DNA from: Tritrichomonas musculus | Lineage: Eukaryota > Parabasalia > Tritrichomonadida > Tritrichomonadidae | DNA length: 64,000 bases | Direction of reading: 5' to 3' | NCBI GenBank assembly: GCA_039105265.1 | Contig: JAPFFF010000005.1 | Location: 6,743,501 to 6,807,500, forward strand | Part shown: positions 1-11,342 of the stretch, piece after piece | Numbering within the stretch: position 1 is the first letter of the stretch | Layout: every line of letters starts with the position of its first letter | Program-made: the position numbers and the translations under genes | The notes under the pieces: model-generated | The model's input: only the letters and a program-made list of their open reading frames with translations | Told to the model about the DNA's origin: nothing | Databases searched by the model: none

Positions 1-509
1 GAATATTATTTGAGACGACAAAGGTTTTTAATCGAGTAAAACATCTAATATTTCAACTATTTGAAAAATAGCATCGATTTGTAAACCTGTTACTCTGCTA
101 GTAATATTGAAATTATTGACGTAAAAAACGATGATCTATAATAAGCAGGAAATAAATAGTCTTTTTCTGAAGGAACAAACTGGATATAATTATATGTATC
201 TGATGAAGGCGGAATTTTTCGACAATATTATGTAGTTATGCTCCTTATACGGTACCGTTCAAAATATATGATTTTGGGATCTCTCCTCGATAAACATCAA
301 TTCTCGATACATCGATTTATAAATGGTCGTTTGTCGATTGGCAAAGAAGGGCCATTTTTCCGCATAAAAAGTCCTATCGTGTTTGTCGATTGGTAAAAAA
401 AGATTTTTTTTTTTTTTTTACCAATCGACAACAACTTTTTGAATGATCCGACCAAATAAAAAAAAATCCGGCATTGTCGTTTCACACCTCCCCTTTAAAT
501 TTTTGAATG

Positions 510-545
<36 letters not shown>

Positions 546-1337
546 GTATGAATCTTTTTCAAGGATTTTTTTTAATATGTCAAAAACTTTTTGACTATTT
601 CCGGTTGGATATTTGACTATTTCCGGTTCATATTGAATTTTTTTAAATTGCTTTTTTTTTTTTCAAGAAGGAAATTAAAGCATTCAAAATATTTTTTGAT
701 AAATTATATATTAAAATATGCATTATTCCAATAGTCATCTTTTAAATTGCTCTGTTAAAAACAAAGAAAATTCTTTTTTTACTGAGATAAATTAGTTTTA
801 ATTTATAATAAAAATACAAAGAATACGACATATTCATTAATTTCTCCCAACAATCTCTTATTTAAACCAATTATGGTAAATAAATAAATCATCAGCGCAT
901 ATCTTAAGGCATTTTTAAAAAAATTCATTGAGAATATTTAATATCAGATTTTATCAATTCATGTTTTCAAGAGTAGAAAAAGATTCAAAAGATAAATCAT
1001 ATTATATTATGCAAAAATCATTCTTCATTTTACACATTTATCATTTAATTCATAGAAATTTAAAATGGTATTATTACAAGATCGATTGAATTAATTTTTT
1101 TATTAAACATTTTCATATAATAAAGATGCATTTAATATTTTATGACTTTTTTTATGCAAAAACATGAAAAATATTTGATGAATTTTTTTTATAATTTCAA
1201 TGGTTTACGAAAATTAATAAAAACACTCATAAAACTCCACCTGACGAACAAAACTCTTTCATTAAATATTTTTTATATAATATGGAATATACTTAATAAA
1301 ATATATTAATATAAAGAATTTTTTAAAAAAATTTTAG
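1..1337. other. AT-rich region without recognised gene
   Basis: No convincing coding region is visible. The stretch holds homopolymer runs, including a poly-A tract at about 508-541, and an inverted repeat near 382-432 in which GTCGATTGGTAAAAAAA is followed by its complement after a T run. The phrase GTTTGTCGATTGG also occurs as a direct copy near 330. These may be remains of a small transposon, but no target duplication was identified. Confidence 0.6.
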
Positions 1338-1490
1338 TACCCGTACCTCTAGTAAAAATATTACAAAAATGATCGGAATGGTGAAATTTTAAAGTTTTAA
1401 ACTTTTTCCGAGATAACAACTATTGAATTTTCTTTTCTATGAGTTTTCTCAATATTGAAATGTTTACAAAAAAATATGATAGTGGTCCCT
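1338..1490 (-). mobile_element. Partial TA-flanked MITE (AGGGACCACTATCA family)
   Basis: This stretch is an inverted copy of the sequence starting at 47497. The shared part reads AGGGACCACTATCATATTT from its outer end at 1490, followed by CAATATTGAGAAAACTCATAG. A TA dinucleotide (1491-1492) adjoins the outer end, as expected for mariner/Tc1-type elements. The opposite terminus is not found here, so it is probably a fragment or a diverged copy. Family placement is by TA target and terminal repeat only, since no transposase is present. Confidence 0.55.
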
Positions 1491-1768
1491 TAAACATCAA
1501 ATATTTATTTTTTATATGTAAAAATAAAGCCGAAGTAAAGGATTTTTAATCTAAGAATAAATCAAATTTGTTTGAAATCAATAAGATTGACTAGAAAGAT
1601 TATTAAATTATTCAATTTTTTTGTTTTTACGTATCATACTGAAATACAAAATTCACCTAAATTAATCTTGTTTTAAATTTATTTCACACATTTTTTTGTT
1701 TTAAAAAAAAAAAAAAATCAATAATACAACAAATTTATAAAATCATTCAACAACGAATATACGAGAAC

Positions 1769-2726
1769 CTAAATTTCTGTAACATTAGATGTTTCAGCCT
1801 TTTCAGCTTTTTCCTCATCATCATTTCCCTCATTTTTCACCACATTATCATTCACTTTATTATCAACTAAACCGTCATGTTTTTTCTGAAGATTATCGGT
1901 CACATCACCATCTCTATTCAAATCCTCCAACTCATCCTGTTCCTCTGACTGTTCGTTCATGTTCGCGAACTCATCTTCTGCGTCATCTTCTCTCATTGCT
2001 CTGAAAATCTTCCTCAACGGACCGAACAAAAAGAAAGGGCTGAGTACGCAGCTCGCTGCGTACGAAAGCGGGTAACACCAAATAATTCTAGCACCATCAT
2101 TTTTATTAGTGTAATAAAGAACGTAATTAAAGAGAATTATGAAGGCGAAATTATTAAAGAAACTAAGAATTGTTGCACGAGGACCCATTTGCAACGATTG
2201 CAAAACAGACTGGGCGATCATTTTTCCACCAAGAAGTGGTCCAACAGCATTGTTATACGCGACCATTCTTTCAGCGTACTTCAAATAACTTGGATCTTTT
2301 GAAAACATCATCGATAACTGCCTCGGTATCGTCCAGGTCAAAATCATGGTGAAAGTTCCCCATGAAAGCATCAGCCAAATCATGTGAAAAGTCAGCATCA
2401 AGTAGCGCTTGTATCTCTTCGCCGCGTAGGAGTAGCTTGCGGCAGGAATGAAGGCCTGCGAAATGGCGCCAAAAATTGACCATGACATCCGCGAAATCTT
2501 GCGGATCTTCTCCAGCGCCTAATCCCATGTATTTCCTGACAACGATGCTTGGTATGCAACCAGAGAGCTGTGCAATGAGAGAACTAAATCCGACTTTTAA
2601 TGCTGGCCATGTGTTTGGACTGAACTTTTTGAATAGTTGATTCAATTCTGGTTTTACACCGAATTTATGACAGTAAAATAGAGTTAAAATGATCATTCCT
2701 GGCACTAATGAGTTGTAGTAGGCCAA
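1769..2726 (-). pseudogene. Decayed MATE-family transporter
   Basis: Two overlapping minus-strand frames together read as a multidrug and toxin extrusion (MATE) transporter. The upstream frame (about 2726-2490) holds LKVGFSSLIAQLSGCIPS and IVVRKYMGLGAG; the downstream frame (2488-1769, 239 aa) holds IPAASYSYAAKRYKRYL, then further membrane segments and a long acidic tail. The reading switches frame around 2465-2495, and about the first half of a normal 450-500-residue MATE protein is missing upstream of 2726, where unrelated kinase sequence begins. MATE proteins are 12-helix membrane antiporters exporting organic cations. Frameshift plus N-terminal loss argue that this host copy is a pseudogene. 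The frameshift could also be a sequencing error, but the 5' truncation could not. Confidence 0.7.
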
Positions 2727-2965
2727 TACTTAATAAACCATCCAAAGCAAACGCTGCAAACCCAAACAAAACAAAAAATGTTAATCAAGAATATAGGCCA
2801 ATAAAAATCATTGGGCAGGGGGCTTTTGGCGTTGTTTATGTTGCTCGTATGCCGGATGGAAAATTTGTTGCAATTAAGAAAGTTCTTCAAGATCCAAGTT
2901 CAATCCTGATCATTTTTAAAATATTCCAGTTCAATCCTGATAAAGTTGGATTAGAATTAGTTTAA
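2708..2965 (+). pseudogene. Truncated GSK3-like protein kinase N-terminus
   Basis: The 85-residue frame begins with a short leader and then shows the start of a protein kinase N-lobe: EYRPIKIIGQGAFGVVYVAR is the glycine-rich loop, and FVAIKKVLQD contains the ATP-anchoring lysine. The VAIKKVLQD phrase is typical of glycogen synthase kinase-3/shaggy kinases. Kinase similarity stops at about 2897, leaving no catalytic loop, DFG or C-lobe. At that point a 14-bp direct repeat (AGTTCAATCCTGAT at 2897-2910 and 2928-2941) appears, which could mark a deletion or template switch. Its 5' end overlaps the broken end of the MATE pseudogene on the opposite strand, so the locus looks like a junction of two gene fragments. 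Confidence 0.6.
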
Positions 2966-3496
2966 TTACTACACTTTAATGAGTAGATAGTTTAACGGGT
3001 AATAATAACAAAATCCCATAAATCCCAGATTTTAATCCCATTTGGATTAGAAAAAGTAAAATGGGACTATCTGACATACTTATACTCTATTTTTGCAATA
3101 TGGCTAGAATACTAAACCTAAAATGAAAGAATTTTCAGAATAAAAAGACACATTGTTTAGAGTCATGCTGATAGATCAAAACCTGATATAATAACTACCA
3201 AAACTTGCACTTATTTAAAAGAAATATAATGACAAACTTTCATTCAAGATATTTACATTTATTCATTTGAATGGAATCAAACTTTTTATGAGCATAACTG
3301 GCTCATTGAAAATTGAATGCTCCAATTTTTTTATATTATTATATTTGCACTAATTACAAAATTTAGTCCCTGGTTGTTTCACAATACTAATTACTTATAT
3401 GATTGAACTAATTTATTTATTTAATTCGAGAATTAAGTTGTCTGACCAACTTGTAATGTAAACAAACTTTGTCAAATTTTTATAATATTTTAATCT
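2966..3496. other. Intergenic region
   Basis: AT-rich spacer between the kinase fragment and the proteasome gene. I see no further coding similarity. It must contain the proteasome promoter, but I could not settle on an initiator. Confidence 0.5.
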
Positions 3497-4198
3497 ATGG
3501 GTGATTCAGATTTCTCACTTACAACATTTTCATCAGGCGGAAAGCTTGGTCAGATCGAACACGCGTTAAAAGCAGTTAGTCTTGGTGGTCAATGCGTTGG
3601 AGTTAAAGCAAAAGACGGTGTTGTTATCGCATGTGAATCGAAACCTCCTTCACCACTCGCTGAACGAGACACAAATCTCAAAATTCAAGCTATTAACCCA
3701 AATGTTGGTTGCGTTTACAGTGGAATTATTACCGATTTTCGAGTTCTTTTGAAAAAATTACGTAAAGATTCAATGAAATATAAACTCAGGTTTGGCGTTG
3801 AAATGCCAACTCGCGAAGTTGTTAAATCAGCAGCAGCAATAAACCAAGATTATACACAGAGTGGAGGTGTCCGACCGTTCGGAGTCTCTTTATTGATTAT
3901 CGGATGGCAAGGAGACGATACTCCAACTCTTTGGCAAGTTGACCCTTCAGGTACATATTGGGCTTGGAAAGCTACAGCTTTAGGAAAGAGAAGTGATGGA
4001 TCACGAACTTTCCTTGAAAGAAGATATAACGAAGATTTATCTGTTGACGATGCAATACATACAGCAATTTCTACATTGAAAGAAGGATTTGATGGTCAAC
4101 TTACAAAAGATTTGATTGAAATTGGTGTTGTTGACAAAACTCATAAATTCAGAACTCTTTCTACAGAAGAAATTGAAGATTTCTTAACAGAAGTCTAA
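3497..4198 (+). CDS. PSMA2: 20S proteasome subunit alpha-2
   Basis: The 233-residue product is a 20S proteasome alpha subunit. The N-terminal FSLTTFSSGGKLGQIEHAL is the proteasome alpha signature, in which the N-terminal helix helps gate the core particle. The segment YTQSGGVRPFGVSLLIIGW and the later DPSGTYWAWKATALGK match the alpha-2 type (human PSMA2, yeast Pre8) more closely than other alpha subunits. The product would form part of the outer alpha ring, with no catalytic threonine expected. Length is normal for the family (about 234). The gene stands alone in one exon, and the stop codon is embedded in TAAAT, compatible with the TAAA-type 3' end signal known in trichomonads. Confidence 0.96.
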   Translation: MGDSDFSLTTFSSGGKLGQIEHALKAVSLGGQCVGVKAKDGVVIACESKPPSPLAERDTNLKIQAINPNVGCVYSGIITDFRVLLKKLRKDSMKYKLRFGVEMPTREVVKSAAAINQDYTQSGGVRPFGVSLLIIGWQGDDTPTLWQVDPSGTYWAWKATALGKRSDGSRTFLERRYNEDLSVDDAIHTAISTLKEGFDGQLTKDLIEIGVVDKTHKFRTLSTEEIEDFLTEV

Positions 4199-4609
4199 AT
4201 GATTTAATTTTTATAACTCGCTTTTTTTCATCATTTTTTAAAATTGAAATCTTTTCAGATTCTTTTCAAAGCTTTTTGGCATAATTTTATTTTTTTAAAT
4301 AATATTATTTGATTACCATTATTTCTTTGATGCTTTTAACATAAAAGTTTATGTTTGTATTTGTGTGAGCAAAATTGAATGTTCAATATCTAATATTAGA
4401 TATTTTAAATTAATGATATAAAATATCCTCCCACAATATCGATAAACATTTTTCAATGACAATCTCTACTCAAAACCTACGAGATTTTTTCAAGAAGATA
4501 AAATTTTTATGAAAAAAAGTCGTTATTTATTTTGAGAAATTTTCATTTGAATATTTATTTGGTCATATACTATTTAAAAGTTATCCACTTTTTATTAGAA
4601 TAATAATAC
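4199..4609. other. Intergenic region
   Basis: AT-rich spacer of about 410 bp between the proteasome subunit and katanin p80. No gene seen; it probably contains the 3' end of one gene and the promoter of the next. Confidence 0.5.
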
Positions 4610-6166
4610 ATGCCTCCACGTCTGCTTCAATCGCAGACAAATGTCTCTCATACAGAACCTGTTCGCACAATGGCAATTGGCCCTAGATCAGGCCGCGTTT
4701 TTGCAAGCGGTGGAAATGATTGTATGCTATTTCTTTGGTCAATTACTAACGAGTCGCCTCTCCTTAGTTTTGGACCATTTTCAGCTCCAATTTCATGCTG
4801 CACTTTTAGTTCTGATGAAAATCATATCGCTTTTGGCACAGATAATGGATATCTCTCAATAATTGATCTAGATCAGGGACATACATTGAATGGTTGGATG
4901 GCTGAAGATGCATCAATTACATGCATAACTATTCATCCACAAATTCTTGATTGTATTGCTGTTGGTGATAACCAAGGGATTATTTATTTATTTGCTGGTG
5001 AACCAAGGACCCCCATACAACAATTTCAAGCTCATGAAGGCGAAGTTTTATCATTAAAAATTTGTCCTCAAGGCAATTTTTTGGCAACTTCAGGTAATGA
5101 TCACTTAATTCGAATTTATGATATATCAAAAGGCGATCTTTATGGCACGATTCATCCAACTAAAAAATTTGACTCACCTATTTTAAGCTTAGATTTTCAT
5201 CCAACTGAACAAATTTTAGCTGTTTGCGCAGAAGACCGTAATGTTAAATTGTATGATATTAATCGCGTAATAGAAATGAAAGGTGGCTTTCTTATTGGAA
5301 AGGAACCCCCTCGCCGTATTTGCTTTTCTCCTGATGGCGATGTTGTTGCAGCTTGCTCGTCAAATTCATTATCCTTATTCAAAACAGAAGAAGCAGATCA
5401 CATGGATCACATGAAGCTAAACTTAAAATGCGTACGAGATCTCCGTGTCTTTGATAAAGGTATTGCAATTGCTGTTTCGGACGAATTACAAGCTTCTGTA
5501 ATTTTAGCTAAAACTGAAGATTTTGTCCTCATGAAACGCAAAAAGAAGAAGAAAAGGCCCCCTTCCCCCGATCATTTACTACAAAACCAAATTCAACTTC
5601 AAAACCAATTACAACAAAAGAAAAAAGTTATTATTGAGCCTCTTCCTTCTCTCAAGCCCGCTCCTACAGTTTCACAACCAGCTACAAATGAACCATTATT
5701 CAAAGCATTTAGAGAAGAACGTAACGATTTCATGTCTCTCATTACTCAGCGTACGTCAAAATACAGAAAAATATGCGACGCGATACGCGATAAAGGATTA
5801 AGAGAAGCTTGCGTGATTGTAGCTACATCAAGTGATGCAGCTAATGAAATGATATCAGCTTTAATACAGAGACCAGAAGCAGTTACCCCTTTATGCGCTG
5901 CCGCAGTTATTGATGTAATATATATAGGCATTCAAAATGATGAAGATTTAGCTTTAAGACTTTTAAGAATTGTTTTAATGAATATGGCCCCAATCTTTCG
6001 ATCCTCTCTTGATAATCCAAAATCAAACTATTTTAGAGAAGCTGAAGAGTTTAAAACAGCTTGCAGAGGCCTTGTCCCTATGTTCAACAAATTTATTGAG
6101 AATAGGACCCCTGGTGCATCAATGATGAGAAGATTGATGGCTGAATACAAAACGTTCTTTGTATAG
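4610..6166 (+). CDS. KATNB1: Katanin p80 WD40 subunit B1
   Basis: The 518-residue product has the two-part layout of katanin p80, the regulatory subunit of the microtubule-severing katanin complex. Residues about 10-300 form WD40 repeats, for example FASGGNDCMLFLWS, NFLATSGNDHLIRIYD and ILAVCAEDRNVKLYD. A basic, proline-containing linker (KRKKKKKRPPSP at about 310-320) follows. Residues about 355-518 match the con80 domain that binds the p60 AAA ATPase and microtubules, beginning FREERNDFMSLITQRTSKYR. The protein is somewhat shorter than animal p80, mainly in the linker. It likely acts with a p60 encoded elsewhere on flagellar and mitotic microtubules, an important system in a multiflagellate cell. 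The start is the first ATG of the frame, with the WD repeats starting right after it. Confidence 0.92.
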   Translation: MPPRLLQSQTNVSHTEPVRTMAIGPRSGRVFASGGNDCMLFLWSITNESPLLSFGPFSAPISCCTFSSDENHIAFGTDNGYLSIIDLDQGHTLNGWMAEDASITCITIHPQILDCIAVGDNQGIIYLFAGEPRTPIQQFQAHEGEVLSLKICPQGNFLATSGNDHLIRIYDISKGDLYGTIHPTKKFDSPILSLDFHPTEQILAVCAEDRNVKLYDINRVIEMKGGFLIGKEPPRRICFSPDGDVVAACSSNSLSLFKTEEADHMDHMKLNLKCVRDLRVFDKGIAIAVSDELQASVILAKTEDFVLMKRKKKKKRPPSPDHLLQNQIQLQNQLQQKKKVIIEPLPSLKPAPTVSQPATNEPLFKAFREERNDFMSLITQRTSKYRKICDAIRDKGLREACVIVATSSDAANEMISALIQRPEAVTPLCAAAVIDVIYIGIQNDEDLALRLLRIVLMNMAPIFRSSLDNPKSNYFREAEEFKTACRGLVPMFNKFIENRTPGASMMRRLMAEYKTFFV

Positions 6167-6503
6167 ATCTTTTTAATAATTTAATTGTTTTTGTTTTTGT
6201 TATTATTTTAAGTTTTTTCCCTTTTTTTAATAAATAAATGATTTGATAGATTTTAATTCTTTAAAGAATTTTTAAAATATTCAAGAGCATATTGACACTT
6301 ACCAATGAGAAAACTATGATACGTCACAAAATAAGATTATTTTTAATTTTTAAAATTATTATAATTAGAAATGAATAATATTTTTTTAGATTTAAAATTA
6401 AGAATGCAAAAATTTGAAAATTAATAATCCTGTAATTAGTATGTTTGGCATTTATTTCTAAAAAGGAAAAACGAGAAAAAAATTATCAAACAATTAAATT
6501 TTC
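6167..6503. other. Intergenic region between convergent genes
   Basis: About 340 bp of AT-rich spacer between the 3' ends of katanin p80 (plus) and RPB10 (minus). No gene or strong structure seen. Confidence 0.5.
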
Positions 6504-6722
6504 TTAGCTGTTTTCTTCAGGAGAATCTGTTCTTGAATAAGGTAACATCTTATCAATTAAATTCACATGCGTGAGTAGCATTCTTTTGCAGCAATACCTA
6601 CGAATATTGAGTGCTTCTAGAGCTTGTTGTTCTGTCATTCCATTCCTAAGGAGCTCTTGATATTTTTCCCATTTGTTTGCAATCATTGCTCCACATGTAA
6701 AGCATCTAACAGGAATTATCAT
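6504..6722 (-). CDS. POLR2L: RNA polymerase I/II/III subunit RPB10
   Basis: The 72-residue product [20 protein letters not shown]... is a near-textbook RPB10, a small zinc-binding subunit shared by RNA polymerases I, II and III. Conserved marks are the CFTCG near the N-terminus and [17 protein letters not shown] in the second half; the four cysteines coordinate one zinc ion. A longer open frame exists upstream to 6833, but RPB10 proteins begin exactly with MIIPVRCF, so I place the start at 6722. This leaves only 74 bp to the oppositely oriented GTPase gene, implying a shared bidirectional promoter. Confidence 0.96.
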   Translation of the reverse strand: MIIPVRCFTCGAMIANKWEKYQELLRNGMTEQQALEALNIRRYCCKRMLLTHVNLIDKMLPYSRTDSPEENS

Positions 6723-6796
6723 TATCTTAAAAATGACCAACTCTTTAAACGGTCTCCTAAAAAATTTTATTTGAATAGGGAGAACGTTTACTCCGA

Positions 6797-9700
6797 ATGG
6801 GAGCTGATACAAGCACTGCTCCGCTTGGCTCAAGCAGGCCTAAGAAACAAGTGCCAATCTTTCACCAAATACTTGTGGTTTTGCATGGATCACGTAAATG
6901 TGGTAAAACTTCTCTCCTTCGACGTATGAATGGATTAAATTTTCAGCCTCAATATACACCAACAAAGTGCTTACAAGCTTCTGAAATAATATGGCACCCA
7001 ATATGCATGCCAAATGAGGCCATAAAAATAGTTGTTTGGGATGTAGTTGATAAAGCTATTGATCCAACACCTCAAACCCAAAGAACCAAACAACTTCCTG
7101 ATGCAACAAATGTCGATACTTTTTCCAGAGCTGATGGCATTATCGTTGTGTATGATCCTCGTGATGAAGACTCAATAAAATATGCACGAAGTATTCTCGA
7201 TCAAGTGCCTCAATCAAAACCATCATTAATAGTAATGAATTTTGCAGATTCTTTTGAAACAAACCCTTCAGTTCCATCTCTAATGGAACCTTATACAAAC
7301 AGCTTTTTTCATCTTACAGCATCAATGAAAACAAATCAAGGTCTAGCTGAGCTAGCAAACTGGCTTGATCTTCCAATGAATGTCAGTTTAAGCAAAATAT
7401 ATGAACTCCATCTCAAGCAAGCAGAAGAAAAACTAAGTAATCTTAAAAACGAATTCAATCTTACGGGATTGAATGAAGAATCTGCTGATCAATCATCACA
7501 ATTTAAAAATAAAGGAAATTCAAAAGATTTTTGGGCCAACGATGATGATCGTAAAGATGATACGCTCGGTATTGGAACAGGCGAAGTTCCTGCTGACTTT
7601 TTTATGGACGATGACGAAAGTGATTTGAGAGCAAAACAAAATCTTGAGAAACTCAAGAAAAAGTTAAATTTAACTGAGATTGAAGAAGAAGAGGAAGATA
7701 TTGATGAAGAAATGAAATTAAAAATGGCAAAAAAGAAGTCCAAAATTTTATCGAAACCAACTAATGCTGACAAAACCCAATCAAAAACAATATCAAAACC
7801 AGATCAAACGCGAGTTCAAGATGAAAAAGAATATAACAGTGATAGTGAATATAATGAAGATGATAACACCAATAAACCTCCCCAACAACCAGCATTGGCA
7901 AATATTTCATTTGATATTCCTGAAGTTGCAGAGAATGATAATAGTTTCTTTGAAGATGATAAAATTGAAAATAAAGAAGACAAAGAACTTGAAAATGATG
8001 ATATTGATGGCAAACTAGAAGAATTGAAAAAAAAGCTCAATCTAGAGATTCCCAAAGAAGAGGAAGACAAAGAAGAGAAACCAAAAGTAAAAAAATCCAA
8101 AATTTTACCAAAAGTAAAACCTCCTCAAATTATTATAAAACCAGCACAATCTCAACCTAAAATTCAATCACAGCAAGAACAACCTGAAATCACAGAAGAT
8201 TCTCAATTGCCAAATTCTCAATTAGGAAAAATTCAAAACGAAGAAGTTAATCAAATCGAATCTCAAAGAATTGAAATAACTAACGTTTCCAATGAAAAAG
8301 AAAATTTCTTTTCTGATGAAAGCGAAAATAAAGAAATAAACATTAATCAGGATGAAAACAAAACATCAAATAAATTTGATATTATAGTACCATCATTAAA
8401 TGATGAAATCAATAATAATAATAATAATACTAATAACGAAGCAAAAATTACGTTACCATCATTCGAAGATGAAAATATACTAAATGCACCAAACGAACAA
8501 AAGGAAGATATTGACAATAGGGAAAGCGAAGAAGAAAATAAACCGAATTCAGAAAATAACATCGACAATGATATTTCAAAAATAGATTCGGAAACAAAAC
8601 CAAACACTAATGACTTCGATAATATTACATTTCCATCCTTTGGTGATGATAATTTCCTCCCTTCAAATGAAAGTAAAAATGATAGTAAAGAAGAAACAAC
8701 AAGCGTTAGTATTCCAACAATTTCAGACATTACTTTCCCTTCATTTGGAAACGATGACTTCTTTGGTGATGGAGATGAAAACGATGAAACAGACAATCAT
8801 CCAGATGAGAGCCAAAATTTAGATATTAGCAAGCATGATGAAGAAGAAGAGATTAAAAAAATTGAAAAGAAATCTAAAATTTTTCCAAAAAAAGAACCAT
8901 CAGTTTCTCAAAATAAAATTGATATTAACAAAGATGATTCCGAATCAATGAATACCACAGCTACAACGCCAGTATCAGAATCAGTTTCAAACTCAATACA
9001 AAATGAAATTTCTGATCAAAAACAGATTCCTGAAATTACTCTTCCATCATTTGGTGATGACTCAAATTTCTTTTCTGATGATGATAAAAACGAGAACAAA
9101 CAAACAAACAATCCTACTTTCCCGTCATTTGAAATTAACTTTGATGATAATAGTAAAACATCTAACTTTTTCAGTGATGATGACAATCTTCAAAGCAAAG
9201 AGGAAAAAGTTGAAAACGATAATATTAATGAGGAAATTCAAAAGAAAAAGAAATCGATCATTTTACCAAAGCAGAATACTCGTGAAGTTTCAACTGTCAC
9301 TTCAATTGAAGAAGAATCTAATAAACAAAACAATGAAAATAAAATTGATTCTCTTAATTTAGACTCAACATTACCAGATATTCAAGATAATGACATAAAC
9401 AATGACTCTTTCTTCACAGCAAGTTCAACAAATTCTCAAGAAATTGCAGAAATGCCGCCACCTCCACCAATCGATTTTAGCAATTCTTTCTTATCAGAAA
9501 GACAAAGCCAACCAAATCCAATAACAGCCTTACCGGTAACCAATACTGATAATATTATTAATAATTCATTAAAACCACAACAAAATCAAAGTGTTGACTC
9601 TGATCTTGACATTATCAATGCAATCAGAAAACAAGAGGCTGGAAAAGCAGAAAAAGCGCGCCAAAATGCAGCATTATTACAAGCTAGAAATGTTTCTATA

Positions 9701-9964
9701 GAAAACGATGCTCAAATGGCTCCTTCAAATACAGATTCAACTCCAGTTTCTTCACAATCCGCTTCTTACTCGCAAATGGGCGACTACGAAGCCTTTGATG
9801 AAACTCCGCAAACATCAACAAGAGAGAAGAAGCATCGGAAACATGGAAGTAGCTCTCATAGATCCCGAAGACATAAAAGTGGAAGAAAAGAGAAAACTGA
9901 AGAGTCTGACGGCCAAAATGAAGCTGGTGGAGAAAACAATGAGTCTTATTTAACCTTTGATTAA
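6797..9964 (+). CDS. RABL6: RABL6/Parf-like GTPase with long acidic repeat tail
   Basis: The 1055-residue product has an N-terminal Ras-like GTPase domain (about 15-200): [18 protein letters not shown] is the P-loop, [14 protein letters not shown] resembles the RABL6 version of the DxxG switch-II region, and IVMNFADSF takes the place of NKxD. Similarity is to Rab-like protein 6 (Parf/C9orf86). The rest is a disordered acidic tail with recurring short motifs: ITLPSFGDD or [22 protein letters not shown] followed by a run of E, and [12 protein letters not shown] basic patches, each in several copies. The C-terminus is basic ([19 protein letters not shown]). No prenylation cysteine is visible, as in RABL6. 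Human RABL6 is about 730 aa, so the tail is expanded. It is divergent from RPB10. Confidence 0.8.
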   Translation: MGADTSTAPLGSSRPKKQVPIFHQILVVLHGSRKCGKTSLLRRMNGLNFQPQYTPTKCLQASEIIWHPICMPNEAIKIVVWDVVDKAIDPTPQTQRTKQLPDATNVDTFSRADGIIVVYDPRDEDSIKYARSILDQVPQSKPSLIVMNFADSFETNPSVPSLMEPYTNSFFHLTASMKTNQGLAELANWLDLPMNVSLSKIYELHLKQAEEKLSNLKNEFNLTGLNEESADQSSQFKNKGNSKDFWANDDDRKDDTLGIGTGEVPADFFMDDDESDLRAKQNLEKLKKKLNLTEIEEEEEDIDEEMKLKMAKKKSKILSKPTNADKTQSKTISKPDQTRVQDEKEYNSDSEYNEDDNTNKPPQQPALANISFDIPEVAENDNSFFEDDKIENKEDKELENDDIDGKLEELKKKLNLEIPKEEEDKEEKPKVKKSKILPKVKPPQIIIKPAQSQPKIQSQQEQPEITEDSQLPNSQLGKIQNEEVNQIESQRIEITNVSNEKENFFSDESENKEININQDENKTSNKFDIIVPSLNDEINNNNNNTNNEAKITLPSFEDENILNAPNEQKEDIDNRESEEENKPNSENNIDNDISKIDSETKPNTNDFDNITFPSFGDDNFLPSNESKNDSKEETTSVSIPTISDITFPSFGNDDFFGDGDENDETDNHPDESQNLDISKHDEEEEIKKIEKKSKIFPKKEPSVSQNKIDINKDDSESMNTTATTPVSESVSNSIQNEISDQKQIPEITLPSFGDDSNFFSDDDKNENKQTNNPTFPSFEINFDDNSKTSNFFSDDDNLQSKEEKVENDNINEEIQKKKKSIILPKQNTREVSTVTSIEEESNKQNNENKIDSLNLDSTLPDIQDNDINNDSFFTASSTNSQEIAEMPPPPPIDFSNSFLSERQSQPNPITALPVTNTDNIINNSLKPQQNQSVDSDLDIINAIRKQEAGKAEKARQNAALLQARNVSIENDAQMAPSNTDSTPVSSQSASYSQMGDYEAFDETPQTSTREKKHRKHGSSSHRSRRHKSGRKEKTEESDGQNEAGGENNESYLTFD

Positions 9965-10659
9965 GGTTTTTGTTTATAATTTTGTAATTTGTATGAATAA
10001 ATATTTTCATATTTGTTTTATTTAATTGATTGTTTATTTTATTTTTTATTTTTTGTTTATAACTTGAGACATTCATGAGCAAACAAACAAAATATCATCG
10101 ATGATTTGCTCATTATTTTTTTTTATGATTTTTGTGATTCATGATTTCATGAAATCAAATAAAAAAGGTCAATGTAATATATTAAAGCCAATAAATTGAA
10201 TTTTCGGTGGATGAATTTTTGAAAACATTTCAACTTTACAATATAATATTCCAATTTTATAAATGAAAGATGAACAACACTTTCTATTCATTATAAAATA
10301 ATCTATAAAAACAAATTTATAAAAACTTAAAAAAAAACTGTAAAAAAGCAAAATAAAATTTCACATAAACCGTTGAACTAACTTTTTGTCAGCATTTGCA
10401 TTGCTTGTATCATCTGCGTATTGATTTGATTAAATAATTCGTTACCTGTACCAATAGAAATAATTTCCCATTTGTTAAAACAGTTCGTTCACCTGGCTTT
10501 TGAAACAATTTAATATCATTTTCAGAAAAAAGGTCTATGTCTCTTTTTTAAATTTATTTTTTTATTTCCAATGCCTAATAATAGAATATTTCGAATTAGG
10601 GCTGCTATTTCATGATGGAAATCTGGAAATAATTAATCTTCAATAAGAAAATCATTTCG

Positions 10660-10696
<37 letters not shown>

Positions 10697-10871
10697 AATA
10701 TTGCAAGTACAAATATATATAAGTTTATAGATATTTGTTAAAAAACATCATAACGCGATGAATTCAAAAAACTCTTTGCATTAAGATTTTTGATTTTTCC
10801 AAATTTCATGGAAAATGAACAAAAATATTTTTTTTTAGAATTTCCATCAAAACCATTCACAATATTATTTA
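9965..10871. other. Intergenic AT-rich region
   Basis: No convincing gene. It contains a poly-A tract at about 10663-10694 and other A/T runs, followed by the small hairpin element at 10872. Confidence 0.5.
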
Positions 10872-10965
10872 TAGCATCTTGTTAAGTCCAAATGCCACTT
10901 TTTTATGGTGAAAAATTTTGGTTAAAAGGTCAAAAAAAGTGACATTTGGACTTAACAAGATGCTA
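10872..10965. mobile_element. 94-bp hairpin element flanked by TA
   Basis: TAGCATCTTGTTAAGTCCAA begins one arm and its reverse complement ends the other, giving arms of about 32 bp with only one mismatch or so around a short centre. TA dinucleotides sit at 10870-10871 and 10966-10967. This looks like a very short mariner-type MITE or a fold-back remnant. There is no coding capacity. Confidence 0.6.
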
Positions 10966-11342
10966 TAATATTATTCCAAACATAGGATCAATCCCAAAAA
11001 AAGTAAAAAAAAGATCCTTTCAACATAATCAAAACGAGAAAAGGATTTTTTTTTTAACAATTTAATTGACAAATTTAATTGAATATCATTTAAAAAGCAA
11101 TTTCATTTAATAATTTATAAGACATACATAAATCAATTCTTTAGCAATAAGATGGAATATCATTGACACCATTCAAAAAGTTCGAAATTTTTTTTATAAA
11201 ATTCCAACAAACCAAAAATATATATATATATTAAAACCATCATCCAAGCCACATTTTATTTTATTCCAAAATTTTACTAAAACCAATTGAAAACAACCGT
11301 TTATTATTAATTTTGTCATGATATTATTATTTTTTTTATTGA
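10966..11342. other. Intergenic AT-rich region upstream of VIT-domain gene
   Basis: AT-rich spacer with a short TATATATATA run near 11220. No gene seen. The downstream start codon at 11343 follows a T-rich stretch. Confidence 0.45.

Noticed and set aside
297-485. 62-codon minus-strand frame at the left edge
   Set aside because: Lys/Phe runs from homopolymers and an inverted repeat; no real protein signal.
3400-3496. Specific trichomonad initiator for the proteasome gene
   Set aside because: TCA-like matches are too frequent in AT-rich DNA to choose one without 5'-end data.
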